Below, piece by piece: positions 1 through 9,500 of a DNA stretch of 64,000 nt (position 1 is the stretch's first letter; the number at the start of each line of letters is the position of its first letter). The position numbers and the translations under genes are program-made. The notes beneath the pieces were generated by a model. That model made no database searches. It was not told the DNA's origin and saw only the letters and a list, made by a program, of their open reading frames with translations. Origin of the DNA: Cellulosimicrobium cellulans (GTDB lineage: Bacteria > Actinomycetota > Actinomycetes > Actinomycetales > Cellulomonadaceae); contig NZ_JAFBCN010000001.1 of assembly GCF_016907755.1 (NCBI RefSeq), forward strand, positions 930,001 through 994,000, written 5' to 3'.

Positions 1-103
1 GTCGTGTCAGAACGCTAATCGGCTCCTCCGGGCCGCAGCCGGGCCGCAGCCAGGCCGCGGCCGGGCCTCCCGGGCGCGCTCCGCCGTCTGGCACACTGCC
101 GCC

Positions 104-679
104 ATGGACACGACCGCGTCGCCCGACGGCGTCCCCGCGACCACGCCGGACCCGGACTTCCCGCCCGTCCCCGCGGACACCAAGGACTGGACGTGGGTCA
201 TGGAGCGGCCGTGCCCGGAGTGCGGGTTCGTGGCGGCCGAGGTGACGCCCGACCGGGTGGGGGCCGCGGTGCGCGACGCGATCCCGCGCTACGTCGGCGC
301 GCTGGGCCGCGAGGACGTGCGCGTCCGCCCCGACGCCACGACCTGGTCCGTGCTGGAGTACGCCGCGCACGTCCGCGACGTCTTCTCCGTGTTCGACGTG
401 CGCGTGCAGTCGATGGTCGAGGGCGACGACCCGCAGTTCGCCAACTGGGACCAGGACGCGACGGCCGTCGAGGACGACTACGCGCACCAGGACCCGGCGG
501 TCGTGGCGCGGGAGCTCGAGATCGCGGGCGAGCGGGTCGCAGGCCGCTTCGACGCCCTGGTCCCCGACCAGTGGGAGCGCCCCGGGCGGCGCTCGAACGG
601 GTCGGTGTTCACGGTCCGCACGCTCGGCCAGTACTTCGTGCACGACGTCGTGCACCACCTGCACGACGTCGACGCCTGA
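104..679 (+). CDS. DinB/YfiT-like putative metalloenzyme
   Basis: Encodes 191 aa, cytoplasmic, without signal peptide or membrane segment. The pattern VLEYAAHVRDVF near residue 85 and a C-terminal YFVHDVVHHLHDV resemble the spaced histidines that bind a divalent metal in the DinB/YfiT four-helix fold, including actinobacterial thiol-dependent transferases. A WTWVMERPCPECGF segment near the N-terminus is typical of actinobacterial members with a CxxC. The substrate cannot be told from sequence. ATG 104 is chosen because a CACACT -10-like box ends 6 nt before it, matching the leaderless spacing seen across this window; there is no Shine-Dalgarno. It is monocistronic, with 58 nt before the next gene. 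Confidence 0.75.
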   Translation: MDTTASPDGVPATTPDPDFPPVPADTKDWTWVMERPCPECGFVAAEVTPDRVGAAVRDAIPRYVGALGREDVRVRPDATTWSVLEYAAHVRDVFSVFDVRVQSMVEGDDPQFANWDQDATAVEDDYAHQDPAVVARELEIAGERVAGRFDALVPDQWERPGRRSNGSVFTVRTLGQYFVHDVVHHLHDVDA

Positions 680-737
680 CCCGCGGCCGTGACACGGCCG
701 TAACGTCCCGGCATTCCGGACCAACTACGTTCCGGTC

Positions 738-1745
738 ATGGACGCCACCGTCGCCGGTCTCGTGCCAGACGCGCACGCCGGTGCCCACCTTCTCGCGATG
801 CCGCGCTCGCGCGGTGCGGCCCGCACGCCCGTGGACGCCCTCGCGCGCGCCTGGTTCGCCGACGCGGCGTGGACGACGCCGCCCGCAGGCGGGCGAGCGG
901 CCCGCCCCATGGTGGGCGCACGGTTCCGGGGCGTGGTGCCCGACGGCGTGGTCGCGCCGGGCGAGCTCCGGCTCGCCGAGGGCGCACGCGTCGTCGGACC
1001 GTTCCCGCTGACGCCGCCGCAGACCCAGGCGCTCGACCTCGCGGGCGGGAGCGCCGAGGCCTTCGCGCTGCACGTCGACGACCCCGCGCCCCGCGGCGCC
1101 CCGATCCCGTTCGCCGAGGACCGTGACGGTCTCGCCCGCGCCTTCGCCGCCGGGCTGCCCCAGGGCGTCGAGCTCCAGGTGCTGGGCTGGGCCGTCGCAG
1201 CGGCCCGACGCGTCGGGGGCGCCGTCGTCGCGGACGGGCGGACGGTGCTCACGCCCGACCCCGCCTCGGGGGTCGACCTCACGCTCTACAGCGCGCAGGT
1301 CCTCGGACCCGACGACGCGCTCGGCGTCCTGCGCACGACGGTCCCGAGCGCGCGCGTCGTCGCGGTCCACCCCCGCCCGGACGGCCTCGCGGAGTACGTG
1401 CTGTCGGGGGAGACGCCGTACGACGGGGCGGTCCGGCTGGCGGCGCAGCGCGTGCCGCAGGTGCCGCTCGCCCTCGGCGCGCTCGACTGGCGCGAGCACG
1501 GCCCGCACGCCTACCGCGTCACGTGGGTCCCGCAGGACCCGTACGAGCTCGAGGTCGAGCGCCCGTCGGGGCTGCACGTCATCGCGCGCTCGCGGGCCCG
1601 GGTGCTCGTCGCACGGCTCGCGGCGATGCTCCAGGGGCGCCTCGCGGGGACGCTCGTCGACGACGGCGGCTTCGTCGTGCGGCACCTCGACCTCGACGAG
1701 CGGCTCACGCCGGCGGCGACGCCGACGACGCAGTTCTGGGTCTGA
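738..1745 (+). CDS. Conserved hypothetical protein, 335 aa
   Basis: I do not recognise this family. It is a soluble 335-aa protein with no signal peptide, no membrane segment and no obvious catalytic motif. The C-terminal half alternates beta-like segments (for example near residues 150-190 and 225-290). The N-terminus is Ala/Arg-rich. Codon use matches the neighbours (G or C at almost every third position), so it is very likely a real gene. ATG 738 follows a TACGTT box (726-731) by exactly 6 nt, supporting a leaderless transcript. A short palindrome (CGGCCGTG-a-CACGGCCG) lies in the 58-nt gap upstream and could be a terminator for the DinB-like gene or an operator. Confidence 0.7.
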   Translation: MDATVAGLVPDAHAGAHLLAMPRSRGAARTPVDALARAWFADAAWTTPPAGGRAARPMVGARFRGVVPDGVVAPGELRLAEGARVVGPFPLTPPQTQALDLAGGSAEAFALHVDDPAPRGAPIPFAEDRDGLARAFAAGLPQGVELQVLGWAVAAARRVGGAVVADGRTVLTPDPASGVDLTLYSAQVLGPDDALGVLRTTVPSARVVAVHPRPDGLAEYVLSGETPYDGAVRLAAQRVPQVPLALGALDWREHGPHAYRVTWVPQDPYELEVERPSGLHVIARSRARVLVARLAAMLQGRLAGTLVDDGGFVVRHLDLDERLTPAATPTTQFWV

Positions 1746-1804
1746 GCGACGGCGTGCGCACGAGGCGCGCGCCGTCGTCGAACCGGGCGTGTCGGCCGGG
1801 TGAG

Positions 1805-1871
1805 CTGTCCACAGATTTCGTCCACAGGGCTGTGGGTTCCGTGGGAATCGCGCGGGGCCGCCTGTGGACGA
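1805..1871. promoter_or_regulatory. Cluster of DnaA-box-like sites
   Basis: Three 9-mers match the actinobacterial DnaA box TTGTCCACA at 8 or 7 of 9 positions: CTGTCCACA at 1805-1813 and TCGTCCACA at 1818-1826 on the + strand, and TCGTCCACA on the minus strand at 1863-1871. Further TGTGG half-boxes lie at 1831 and 1875. The flanking genes are not dnaA or dnaN, so this is not the usual origin context; a DnaA-titration or regulatory site is possible. Confidence 0.35.
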
Positions 1872-2265
1872 ACCTGTGGCCTTCGCGACCTGCCAAATGA
1901 CATCGGTGGGAACTCTTGCAGGCCCTCCGGGTGAGGACTACAAACGTGCCTAACGGCCCGGACGGGCGCACACGGACGACGGTGTTCCGGCACACAGGGG
2001 TCTGACGGCCCCGGCCAGGAGCGCACGACGGCCCGGCGCGAACGCCAGGGCACGGCTGACCGGAGAACGGTGGACGACCCGCGACCCCCTGCTGCGGGCT
2101 GCGCGCGACGGCGCAGGTTCCGACCGGACCCGGAAGGCCGACCGCGATCGGCGTCAGCACGCCTGCCCGGGGCATCCGGGCCGGCGCGGGGGCGCCGGGC
2201 CGCCACGTCGCGAGCGGCGCCCCGACGGGCCACCGGCCCGACCGCCCCGGGGTCGCGCGGACACG

Positions 2266-2302
2266 GCGAGGCCCCTCGGAATCCTGCTCCGAGGGGCCTC
2301 GC
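2266..2302. terminator. Perfect 15-bp hairpin
   Basis: GCGAGGCCCCTCGGA (2266-2280) and its exact reverse complement (2288-2302) are separated by a 7-nt loop. The downstream sequence has few T residues. It sits 88 nt before the pirin gene and ends the unexplained 1746-2389 gap, so it probably terminates either a transcript made in that gap or readthrough from the gene ending at 1745. Confidence 0.6.
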
Positions 2303-2389
2303 TGCCATTCTCCCGCCGGCGTGCCGTGACGCGAAGACCCGTTCGTGGGCCGGTGGGCCGGGTCCGTCGGCCGCGCCTACGCTCGTGCC

Positions 2390-3481
2390 ATGAGCAACCT
2401 CGAGACCCGGCCCGAGGAGCGCGTGTGCTCCGCAGGGACCCCGCACGGCGAGGGCGCCGGTGCGGCCCCGACGGTGGAGATCCTCGAGCACCGCGACGTC
2501 CCGCTCGGCGGCACGCGCGCGATGCGGGTGCGCCGCACGATCCCGCAGCGCGCGCGCTCGCTCGTGGGCGCCTGGTGCTTCCTCGACCACTACGGGCCGG
2601 ACCCGCTGCCCGCGATCGGCGACGGCACGGACGGCATGCAGGTCCCGCCGCACCCGCACACCGGCCTGCAGACCGTCACGTGGCTGTTCGCCGGCGAGAT
2701 CCTGCACCGGGACGCGGTCGGCTCGCTCCAGACGGTCCGGCCGGGCGAGCTCAACCTCATGACCGCGGGCCGCGGCATCTCCCACTCGGAGGAGTCGCCG
2801 CGCGGTGTCCGCCCGCCGGTCCTGCACGGCGTCCAGCTCTGGGTCGCGCTCCCGGGCGACCGGCTCGCGGACCCGCCGGCGTTCGAGCACCACGCCGACC
2901 TGCCGGTCGCGGACCTCGCCGGTGCCCGGGTCCAGGTCTTCCTCGGGAGCCTGCGCGTCGCGGGCGCGGAGCTGCGCTCGCCCGCGACGACGTACTCGCC
3001 GCTCGTCGGGGCGCAGGTCGACCTGGAGGCCGGCGCGCGCGTGACGCTCGACGTCGACCCGGCGTTCGAGCACGGCCTGCTCGTGGACGACGGGGCGGTG
3101 CGCCTGGAGGGCGAGGAGGTCCCGCCGTCGGCGCTCGGGTACGTCGCGCCGGGCCGCGCGACGCTCACGGTCGAGGCGGGGCCGGACGGACCGGCGCGCG
3201 TCGTGCTCGTGGGCGGCGAGCCGTTCGGCGAGGACATCGTCATGTGGTGGAACTTCGTCGGCCGGTCGCACGACGACGTCGCGCGCGCCCGCGCGGACTG
3301 GCAGGCACAGCTCGTGGTCACCGGCGGCGAGGGACCGAACCATGGTGGCACGCGCTACGCCGACGGCGCGCACGACGGCCGCTACGGCGAGGTCGCCGGG
3401 TACGACGGCGGCCCGCTCCCCGCGCCGGCCCTCCCCGACGTCCGTCTGCGGCCTCGCACCCGCCCGGCGGCGCGCCAGTAG
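2390..3481 (+). CDS. Pirin family protein (cupin)
   Basis: A 363-aa member of the pirin family, Fe-binding bicupins; some members have quercetin 2,3-dioxygenase activity and others regulate enzymes. The N-terminal cupin shows the metal-site pattern PPHPHTGLQTVTWLF near residue 85, followed by EILHRDAVG and GRGISHSE, which supply the usual His/His/His/Glu ligands. The C-terminal cupin occupies about residues 190-330. It is longer than minimal pirins (about 230-290 aa) because of an N-terminal extension and a Gly/Asp-rich tail. ATG 2390 is preferred over the upstream 2345 ATG because a TACGCT box (2378-2383) ends 6 nt before it, as at other leaderless genes here. It is followed after 10 nt by the DUF5926 gene. 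Confidence 0.88.
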   Translation: MSNLETRPEERVCSAGTPHGEGAGAAPTVEILEHRDVPLGGTRAMRVRRTIPQRARSLVGAWCFLDHYGPDPLPAIGDGTDGMQVPPHPHTGLQTVTWLFAGEILHRDAVGSLQTVRPGELNLMTAGRGISHSEESPRGVRPPVLHGVQLWVALPGDRLADPPAFEHHADLPVADLAGARVQVFLGSLRVAGAELRSPATTYSPLVGAQVDLEAGARVTLDVDPAFEHGLLVDDGAVRLEGEEVPPSALGYVAPGRATLTVEAGPDGPARVVLVGGEPFGEDIVMWWNFVGRSHDDVARARADWQAQLVVTGGEGPNHGGTRYADGAHDGRYGEVAGYDGGPLPAPALPDVRLRPRTRPAARQ

Positions 3482-3491
3482 ACTGCCGCGC

Positions 3492-4316
3492 ATGGCCAAG
3501 AACTCCACGCCCGACTTCGTGCTGCGCCCGTTCGAGGGGCTGCCCGGCGAGACCGACTGGGTCGCGATGCGCGAGGTCGTTCCCTCGGCCACCGCGACCG
3601 CCCGCACGACCGCGGAGCACGGCGCGCGCGACGTCACCGTCGTGACCGTCCTGCCCGCGGGCTGGGCCGCGCTGCACCGCCAGGACGGCGCGATCCTCCT
3701 CGCGGTCCAGACGCTCGCCGGCTCGGGCGACACGAGCCGCGACCTCGCGGCGGCGCTGCTCGAGGCGATCGCCGCCGAGCCCGGCACGTCCATCGAGATG
3801 AGCGCGCTGCCCGACGCCGGCCCGCGCCTGCAGGACGTCCTCGACCCCTCGGTCCCGTTCGACGTCACCGTCCACGAGGACTTCGCGTTCTGGCTCGACC
3901 CGGCGGAGGAGATCACGCCGGACCTGCGCGCGTCGCTCGACCAGGCGGCCGAGTCGATGGTGCCCACGGTCAAGCTCGACGCCGTCACCTCGGCGTACTG
4001 GTGCCGCATGTCGCGCGAGTTCCTGCGCTGGGCCCGCCCGGAGCCCGAGGACGCGCTCATCGACGCGATCTCGCGCCTCCACGCGCGGCGCGAGTCGGGG
4101 CTCGCGGGCGGCAAGTTCGTCGGCGCCTTCCGGTCGAGCGGCGTGCTCGTCCCGGTGTGGGAGCTGCCGCGCGGGACGGAGGCGGACGAGCTCGAGGGGC
4201 CGGTCGCGGAGCTCGACGCGCTCCTCACCGAGGCGCTCGCCGTCACGGAGCCGCTCGACGCGAACGAGCGCCGGGCGCGCGCGGGGATCGTGTCGCGCCA
4301 GGTGACCCTGCGCTGA
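3492..4316 (+). CDS. DUF5926 family protein
   Basis: This 274-aa protein matches the actinobacterial DUF5926 family, recognised by an N-terminal PFEGLPGETDWVAMREVVP motif and a length of about 270-300 aa. The function is unknown. It has no membrane segment and is rich in acidic residues. A TAGACT box overlaps the pirin stop codon (3479-3484) and ends 7 nt before ATG 3492, so this gene probably has its own leaderless promoter despite the 10-nt gap. A 12-bp hairpin at 4359-4388 closes the unit. The family is commonly found next to a family-2 glycosyltransferase, as here. Confidence 0.88.
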   Translation: MAKNSTPDFVLRPFEGLPGETDWVAMREVVPSATATARTTAEHGARDVTVVTVLPAGWAALHRQDGAILLAVQTLAGSGDTSRDLAAALLEAIAAEPGTSIEMSALPDAGPRLQDVLDPSVPFDVTVHEDFAFWLDPAEEITPDLRASLDQAAESMVPTVKLDAVTSAYWCRMSREFLRWARPEPEDALIDAISRLHARRESGLAGGKFVGAFRSSGVLVPVWELPRGTEADELEGPVAELDALLTEALAVTEPLDANERRARAGIVSRQVTLR

Positions 4317-4358
4317 CGCTGACGGATGCCGGCCGGCGGCCCGACCCGCGGCCCCGAG

Positions 4359-4388
4359 CAGCCCGCCGACGCCCCTGTCGGCGGGCTG
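4359..4388 (+). terminator. Hairpin after DUF5926 gene
   Basis: CAGCCCGCCGAC (4359-4370) pairs perfectly with GTCGGCGGGCTG (4377-4388) across a 6-nt loop. There is no T-tract, as is usual in high-GC actinobacteria. It lies 43 nt after the stop codon. Confidence 0.65.
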
Positions 4389-4515
4389 TCGCGTCGAGTA
4401 GGATCCGGGGGACCTGGGAACGCAGCCCGGTCGTCCTGCGAAGATCCCGAGCGGATCTGCTGGTGGAACGACGACACTTCTGCGGCCAACTCTTTGCACT
4501 ACTAGGCTGGACGGC

Positions 4516-5406
4516 GTGAACGCGGACCATCGGTCGACTGAGTCGGGGAACAACACGGGCAGTGCTGCCCCTGCGGGCGCGGCGAGCACGCCGCCGCCGA
4601 CGTACCTCTCGGCGTCCGGCACGCGGGCACGCACGCCGCGGCCGACGGTCGGCGACGGCCGGACCGGCCGCGCGGTGCGGCAGCGCGTCGCCGTGATCAT
4701 CCCGGCGAAGGACGAGTCCCGGCGCATCGCCGCGACGGTCCGCGCGGCCAAGGCGATCCCGCACGTCGACCTCGTGCTCGTCGTGGACGACGGGAGCGAG
4801 GACGACACGCAGCACGTCGCGCGCGAGGCGGGAGCCGTCGTCGTGCGCCACTCGCACAACCGCGGCAAGGCCGCGGCCATGGAGACCGGCGCGGCCGTCG
4901 TCGCCATGCGCGACGCCGCCGACCGCCCCCCGCGCCTCCTGCTCTTCATCGACGGCGACCTCGGCGAGACCGCCGTGAACACCGCGCCGCTCGTCGCCCC
5001 TGTGCTCGACGGGTACGCGGACCTCTCGATCGCGCTGCTCCCCCCGCAGCCGGGCGCGGGCGGCCGCGGGATCGTCGTCGGTGCGGCGCGCCGCGCGATC
5101 CAGTCCCTCACGGGATGGACCCCGACGCAGCCGCTCTCGGGCATGCGCTGCCTCACGCGCGAGGCGTTCGAGGCCGCGACCCCGCTCGCCCGCGGCTGGG
5201 GCGTGGAGACCGGCATGACGATCGACCTGCTCCGCAAGGGGTACGTCGCCGTCGAGGTGCCGTGCGACCTGCGCCACCGCGCGTCGTCCAACGACCTCAA
5301 GGGTCAGCTCCACCGCGCCGCGCAGTACCGCGACGTCCTGCTGGCCGTGAACGCGCGCAAGGTGCGCTCCGCCGTCGACCGCGTGCGGGCCGCCGACCAG
5401 CACTGA
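4516..5406 (+). CDS. Glycosyltransferase family 2
   Basis: A 296-aa GT-A fold enzyme. After a disordered 55-residue N-terminus come VAVIIPAKDESRRIAATV (nucleotide-binding start, about residue 57), VLVVDDGSEDDT, HNRGKAAAMETG and LLFIDGDLGE, the last carrying the DxD metal-binding motif. WGVETGMTIDLL near residue 235 is typical of the acceptor region. The resemblance to dolichyl-phosphate-sugar or GpgS-type transferases is only general, so the donor and acceptor are unknown. It lacks transmembrane segments. GTG 4516 is chosen because TAGGCT (4503-4508) ends 7 nt upstream. A terminator hairpin follows directly. Confidence 0.85.
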   Translation: MNADHRSTESGNNTGSAAPAGAASTPPPTYLSASGTRARTPRPTVGDGRTGRAVRQRVAVIIPAKDESRRIAATVRAAKAIPHVDLVLVVDDGSEDDTQHVAREAGAVVVRHSHNRGKAAAMETGAAVVAMRDAADRPPRLLLFIDGDLGETAVNTAPLVAPVLDGYADLSIALLPPQPGAGGRGIVVGAARRAIQSLTGWTPTQPLSGMRCLTREAFEAATPLARGWGVETGMTIDLLRKGYVAVEVPCDLRHRASSNDLKGQLHRAAQYRDVLLAVNARKVRSAVDRVRAADQH

Positions 5407-5407
5407 C

Positions 5408-5430
5408 GCCGGGCCCGGCCTGGGCCCGGC
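5408..5430 (+). terminator. Hairpin after GT2 gene
   Basis: GCCGGGCCC (5408-5416) and GGGCCCGGC (5422-5430) form a perfect 9-bp stem with a 5-nt loop, immediately after the glycosyltransferase stop codon. Further palindromes (for example GGGCACGGTGCCGTGCCC) follow before the next gene. Confidence 0.6.
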
Positions 5431-5554
5431 GCGCCGTCCCCTCCCGTGGGTGGCGAGCGCCTCCACGGGAGCCCACCCTGGGTGGGCGGGCACGGTGCCG
5501 TGCCCGCGGCCCGCGTCCGCGCGAGGCCGCACCGACGACGACGGGGGCATCGGC

Positions 5555-6502
5555 ATGTGCACGGGGATCAGGTTCTCGGACGGCCGGGGGAGCGTCTACC
5601 TCGCGCGGAACCTCGACTGGACGAGCGGGTACGGGCAGCGGGTGGTGCTCACGCCCACCGGGTACGCGCCGAGGTCACCGTTCGGCGCGGTGCCCGGCAT
5701 CCGGCACGCGACCCTCGGCATGGGCATCGTGGCGGAGGGGACGCCGCTCTACTTCGACTGCGGCAACGACGCGGGCCTCGCCGTCGCGGGGCTCAACTTC
5801 CCGGGGTACGCGGCCTACGCGCCCGGCCCGGTCGACGGCGCGGTCAACGTCGCCGCGTACGAGCTCCCGCTGTGGGTGTGCTCGCAGTTCGCGACCGTGG
5901 ACGAGGCGGAGGCCGCGCTCCAGGACGTCGTGGTCGTCGACCGGCCGGTCAACGACACCTACCCGAGCTCGATGCTCCACTGGATCGTCGCCGACGCGAC
6001 GCGCGCCGTCGTCGTCGAGCACACGGCGGACGGCATGCACGTGTTCCACGACGACGTCGACGTGCTCACGAACCAGCCCGGGTTCGACTGGCACCACGAG
6101 AACCTGCGCAACTACCTCAACACCTCGCCCGACTTCCCCGGGGACACGGAGCTGGGCGGGGCGGTCCTCACCCCGTTCGGCTCGGGCTCGCACATGCGCG
6201 GCCTCCCGGGGGACTACTACTCGCCGTCGCGCTTCGTCCGCGCCGCCTACGTCAACGCCCACTACCCGACCCAGGAGAGCGAGGAGCAGAACGTCAGCCG
6301 CGCCTTCCACACGCTGCAGCAGGTCGCGATGGTCGAGGGCAGCGCCCTGATGGGGTCGGGCGAGTCCGAGATCACGGTGTACACGGGGCTGTTCTCCTCG
6401 CGCACGTCGACCTACTACTGGAACACCTACGAGGACCCGGCGATCCGGAGCGTCGCGATGGCCGACCTCGCCGCGGGCGGTACGGAGCTCGTCCTCGCCT
6501 AG
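5555..6502 (+). CDS. Choloylglycine hydrolase/penicillin V acylase-type Ntn hydrolase
   Basis: A 315-aa linear amide C-N hydrolase. The start MCTGIRF places the nucleophile at Cys2, which becomes the N-terminal residue after Met removal. Other family landmarks are visible: ARNLDW (Arg and Asp of the active site), the Asn in AGLNFPGYA, the NQPGFDWHHENLRNY segment carrying the oxyanion-hole Asn, and GLPGDYYSPSRFVRAAYV with the conserved Arg. Actinobacterial members may cleave penicillin V, bile salts or acyl-homoserine lactones; the substrate is not decidable here. No signal peptide is present, so it should be cytoplasmic. ATG 5555 is fixed by the Cys2 requirement; upstream in-frame starts would bury it. 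It is convergent with the next gene, 10 nt away. Confidence 0.88.
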   Translation: MCTGIRFSDGRGSVYLARNLDWTSGYGQRVVLTPTGYAPRSPFGAVPGIRHATLGMGIVAEGTPLYFDCGNDAGLAVAGLNFPGYAAYAPGPVDGAVNVAAYELPLWVCSQFATVDEAEAALQDVVVVDRPVNDTYPSSMLHWIVADATRAVVVEHTADGMHVFHDDVDVLTNQPGFDWHHENLRNYLNTSPDFPGDTELGGAVLTPFGSGSHMRGLPGDYYSPSRFVRAAYVNAHYPTQESEEQNVSRAFHTLQQVAMVEGSALMGSGESEITVYTGLFSSRTSTYYWNTYEDPAIRSVAMADLAAGGTELVLA

Positions 6503-6512
6503 ACCGGGAGGC

Positions 6513-9500
6513 TCAGGACGTCGCGCTCTCCACCCGCGAGGCGCTGCCCGCCGACGCCGCCCCCTGCGCGTCCGCCTCGGCGCTCGGCGCGTCCTCCCGA
6601 TCCGGCTCCACGCCGGTCCCGGCGCGGTCGCCGACCGCGTGCAGCGCCGCGACGGTGAGCAGCGGGACCGCCGGGATGAGCGCGATGAGCGCGATGCGCA
6701 CGCCGAAGTCGTTCACGAGCGACCCGGCGACGCACACGATCCACAGGGCGAGCACGGTCGGGCGCACGAGCGGCCACGCGGCCTCGGTCCGGGCGAACCA
6801 CCCCGGCGTGAACCGCCGCGGCCAGAACAGCACGAGCGCCGCCGCGACGAGGACGAGGATCGTCAGCCACACGGGCACGCCGCCCAGCACGGAACGGGCC
6901 GCGTACCCGGCCTTGCGGAGCAGGGTCTCCCAGGCGGAGCCGTCGACGACCTGGCCGACGAACCGGCCGAGGTGCGACCGCTCGTCGGCCGGGCGCAGCC
7001 AGTCGAGCACGCCGACGGCGGCGACGAGCCCGACGCCGGCGGCGGCGACGAGCAGGAAGCGTCGCCACGTGACCCGGGCTCCGGACGCCGCCAGCCCCAG
7101 CACGGCGAACGCCGGCACGACGACGAGCCCGCCCCCGAGGTCGGCCCCGAGGGTCGGCCACACGTCCACGATCATCGTCACCACGCCGATGACGCCCACG
7201 ACCGTCGCGGCGACGTACCGGTGCCCGCGGGCCACGAGCCACTGGGCGAGCGCCGCAGCGAGGACGAGCGCCGCGACCGCGTACACGGAGAACGTCGGGT
7301 TGCCGAACCCGTAGAACCGCGCGCCGAACGTCGGCGCGGAGCCGAGCGGGCTGGCGCGGTTCAGCGGCGTCCCGACGAGCGCGTCGAGCGTGAGCACCGC
7401 GAAGGTGATCCCGGCGACGATCCCGGGCCCGAGCCACACGGGTCGCCGCGGGGCGAGCGCGCCGAGCGCGGCGACCGCCGCCGTCGCGAGCACGGTCGAC
7501 ACGACGATCGCGAGGGTCTGGTTCCCGAACCGCCACCAGCCCGTGAGCGACACGAGGAAGGCGGCGGTCGGGACGGCGGCTACGACGAGCGCGGCCCCGC
7601 GCGCCCAGTGCGCGGCCCGGGCCCAGCGCGCCCGGGCGCGGTCTCCGGTCGCGCGCGCGGCCCGCGGCGCGAGCAGCAGGCACAGCCCGGCGATCACGAG
7701 GCCCGCGTAGAGCGGCACGTCGACGAACGCGGTGTAGACGGCGCGCCGCACGTGGTCGCGCGTCGTGAGGTCGGCGAGCGCGTCCGCGGTCGAGGTCGCG
7801 TCCGGCGGCCGCGGCGAGCCCCAGGCCAGCGGCGTGTCCTGGATGCGGGCCGGGGTCGTGGCACCCGCGGCGTCGAGCACGGTCGCCGGGACGTCGAGGA
7901 CGCGCGCGACGCCGTCGGTCCGCGTGGCCGCGCTGGTCAGGTACCGCGCCTGCTCGGGGCCGTCGAAGGACGGCCGCACGAGCGTCGCGCCGAGCGCCGG
8001 GCGCGTCCCGGGCGTTCCCGCGACGTCGACGACGAGCACCGTCGTCCCGGTCGGGACCGCGTCCAGCACCGCGCCGACGGAGGCGTCCACGGCGGCGAGC
8101 CGGTCGACCCGCAGCGAGGTGCGGAGCGCGGCGCGCTCCTCGGCCGGGAGGTCGGGGTCGACCGCCGGGGCCGTCGCGTCGCCCGCGTCGACGACGGTCA
8201 CCGGGCACGCGAACGCGTCGCCCCCGGGGGCGGTCGCGCTCGCGAGGTCCCGGTAGCGCGCGACGTCCCCGCGGGAGTCCGCGAGGGCGACCGCCGCGCC
8301 GGGGCCGACGGCCGTCGCGCACACGGTGCTCGTCGAGGCGCCCGACGAGGCGCCCGCGACGCCGCCGGCGAGCGCGTCGCCGAGCACGCCCAGCCGCGCC
8401 TGGTAGGCCGAGCCCTGCTGCAGCGCGACGAGGTCGTCCCAGCCGTCGACCTGCGCGCCGTCGGTGCCGTCGGTGGCGGTGACGGGCTGCGCCGTCGGGC
8501 ACTCCCACGTGCCGTCGGGCGCGCGCTCGGTCGCGACCTCGGCGAGCTGCCCGGCCGAGAGCGCGAGCCAGCCCCCGACGGTGCAGCGGCTCGCCGCACC
8601 CGTCGGCTGGGCGACGCCCCCGGCGCCGGCGCCGTCGGTGAGCAGGGCGTGCAGGGTCGGCGTGGTGGACGCCGTGACGTCGCTCCACGTCACGCCCGTG
8701 GTCCCGACGACGACCAGCGGTCGGTCGGTGGCGATGGCGTCCGCGCGGGTCACGGCCGCCTCACCGCCCGCGGGCGCGGCGCTGGACGTGGGACGCAGCC
8801 CGCCCGAGGCGAGCACGGTCGAGACGAGGAGGACGACGAGCAGGAGCCCGCCACCGACCGTGAGGAGCATCGTGGGCATGTGCCGGATCCCCGGCTCGGG
8901 GAGCGCGGCCGCCGGGCGCGGCGGCGCGGTGCGCGCGAGGAAGCCGGGCACGATCATCGCGGTCGCGACGACGACGACCATGACGGCGATGATGATGCCC
9001 GAGTCGTTGAGGACGGATCCCACCCCGGCCACGACCACGAGCGCGACCACGAGCTCGCGCAGCAGCGGCCAGCGCTCGTAGGCACGCGCGACCTCGGGCA
9101 GGCGGAAGCGCTCCGGACGCAGCGCCGCGAGGGCGGTGAGGACGACGAGCACCGCCGCGACGACACCCGCGGGCTGCGCGACGGTCTCCCAGGCCCCGAG
9201 AGCCTTGCGCCCGATGACCTCGAGCGCCGCGCCGTCGAGGACGGTCTGCACGAACCCGCCGAGGTGCGAGCTGCCCCCGGGCAGCAGCCAGTCCACCACC
9301 GCGACGACGGCGACCACGAGCACGGTGAGGCCCGCCACGACGAGCGCCCGCAGCCACGTGATCCGTACCCGGCCGACGAGCAGCGCGAGCACCGCGAACG
9401 CGGGGACGAGCGCGAGGATCCCGCCGAAGTCGGCGCCGAACGCGGGCCAGCCGTCGATGACGATCGTCACCGCCCCGACCGCGACGACCAGCCAGGCGGC

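Larger units (their letters stand above)
1746..2389. other. 644-nt gap without a convincing gene
   Basis: The open frames here have poor codon bias and no start signals, so I call no protein. The stretch holds a cluster of DnaA-box-like 9-mers (1805-1871), a promoter-like pair TTGCAG (1916-1921) and TACAAA (1939-1944) spaced 17 nt, and a perfect 15-bp hairpin (2266-2302). A transcript from about 1950 to about 2305 would be a structured, noncoding RNA of roughly 350 nt. That is a hypothesis only; I do not recognise RNase P RNA, tmRNA or SRP RNA here. Confidence 0.5.

Noticed and set aside
1805-1871. Chromosomal origin (oriC)
   Set aside because: No dnaA, dnaN or rpmH nearby, only three good boxes and no AT-rich unwinding region.
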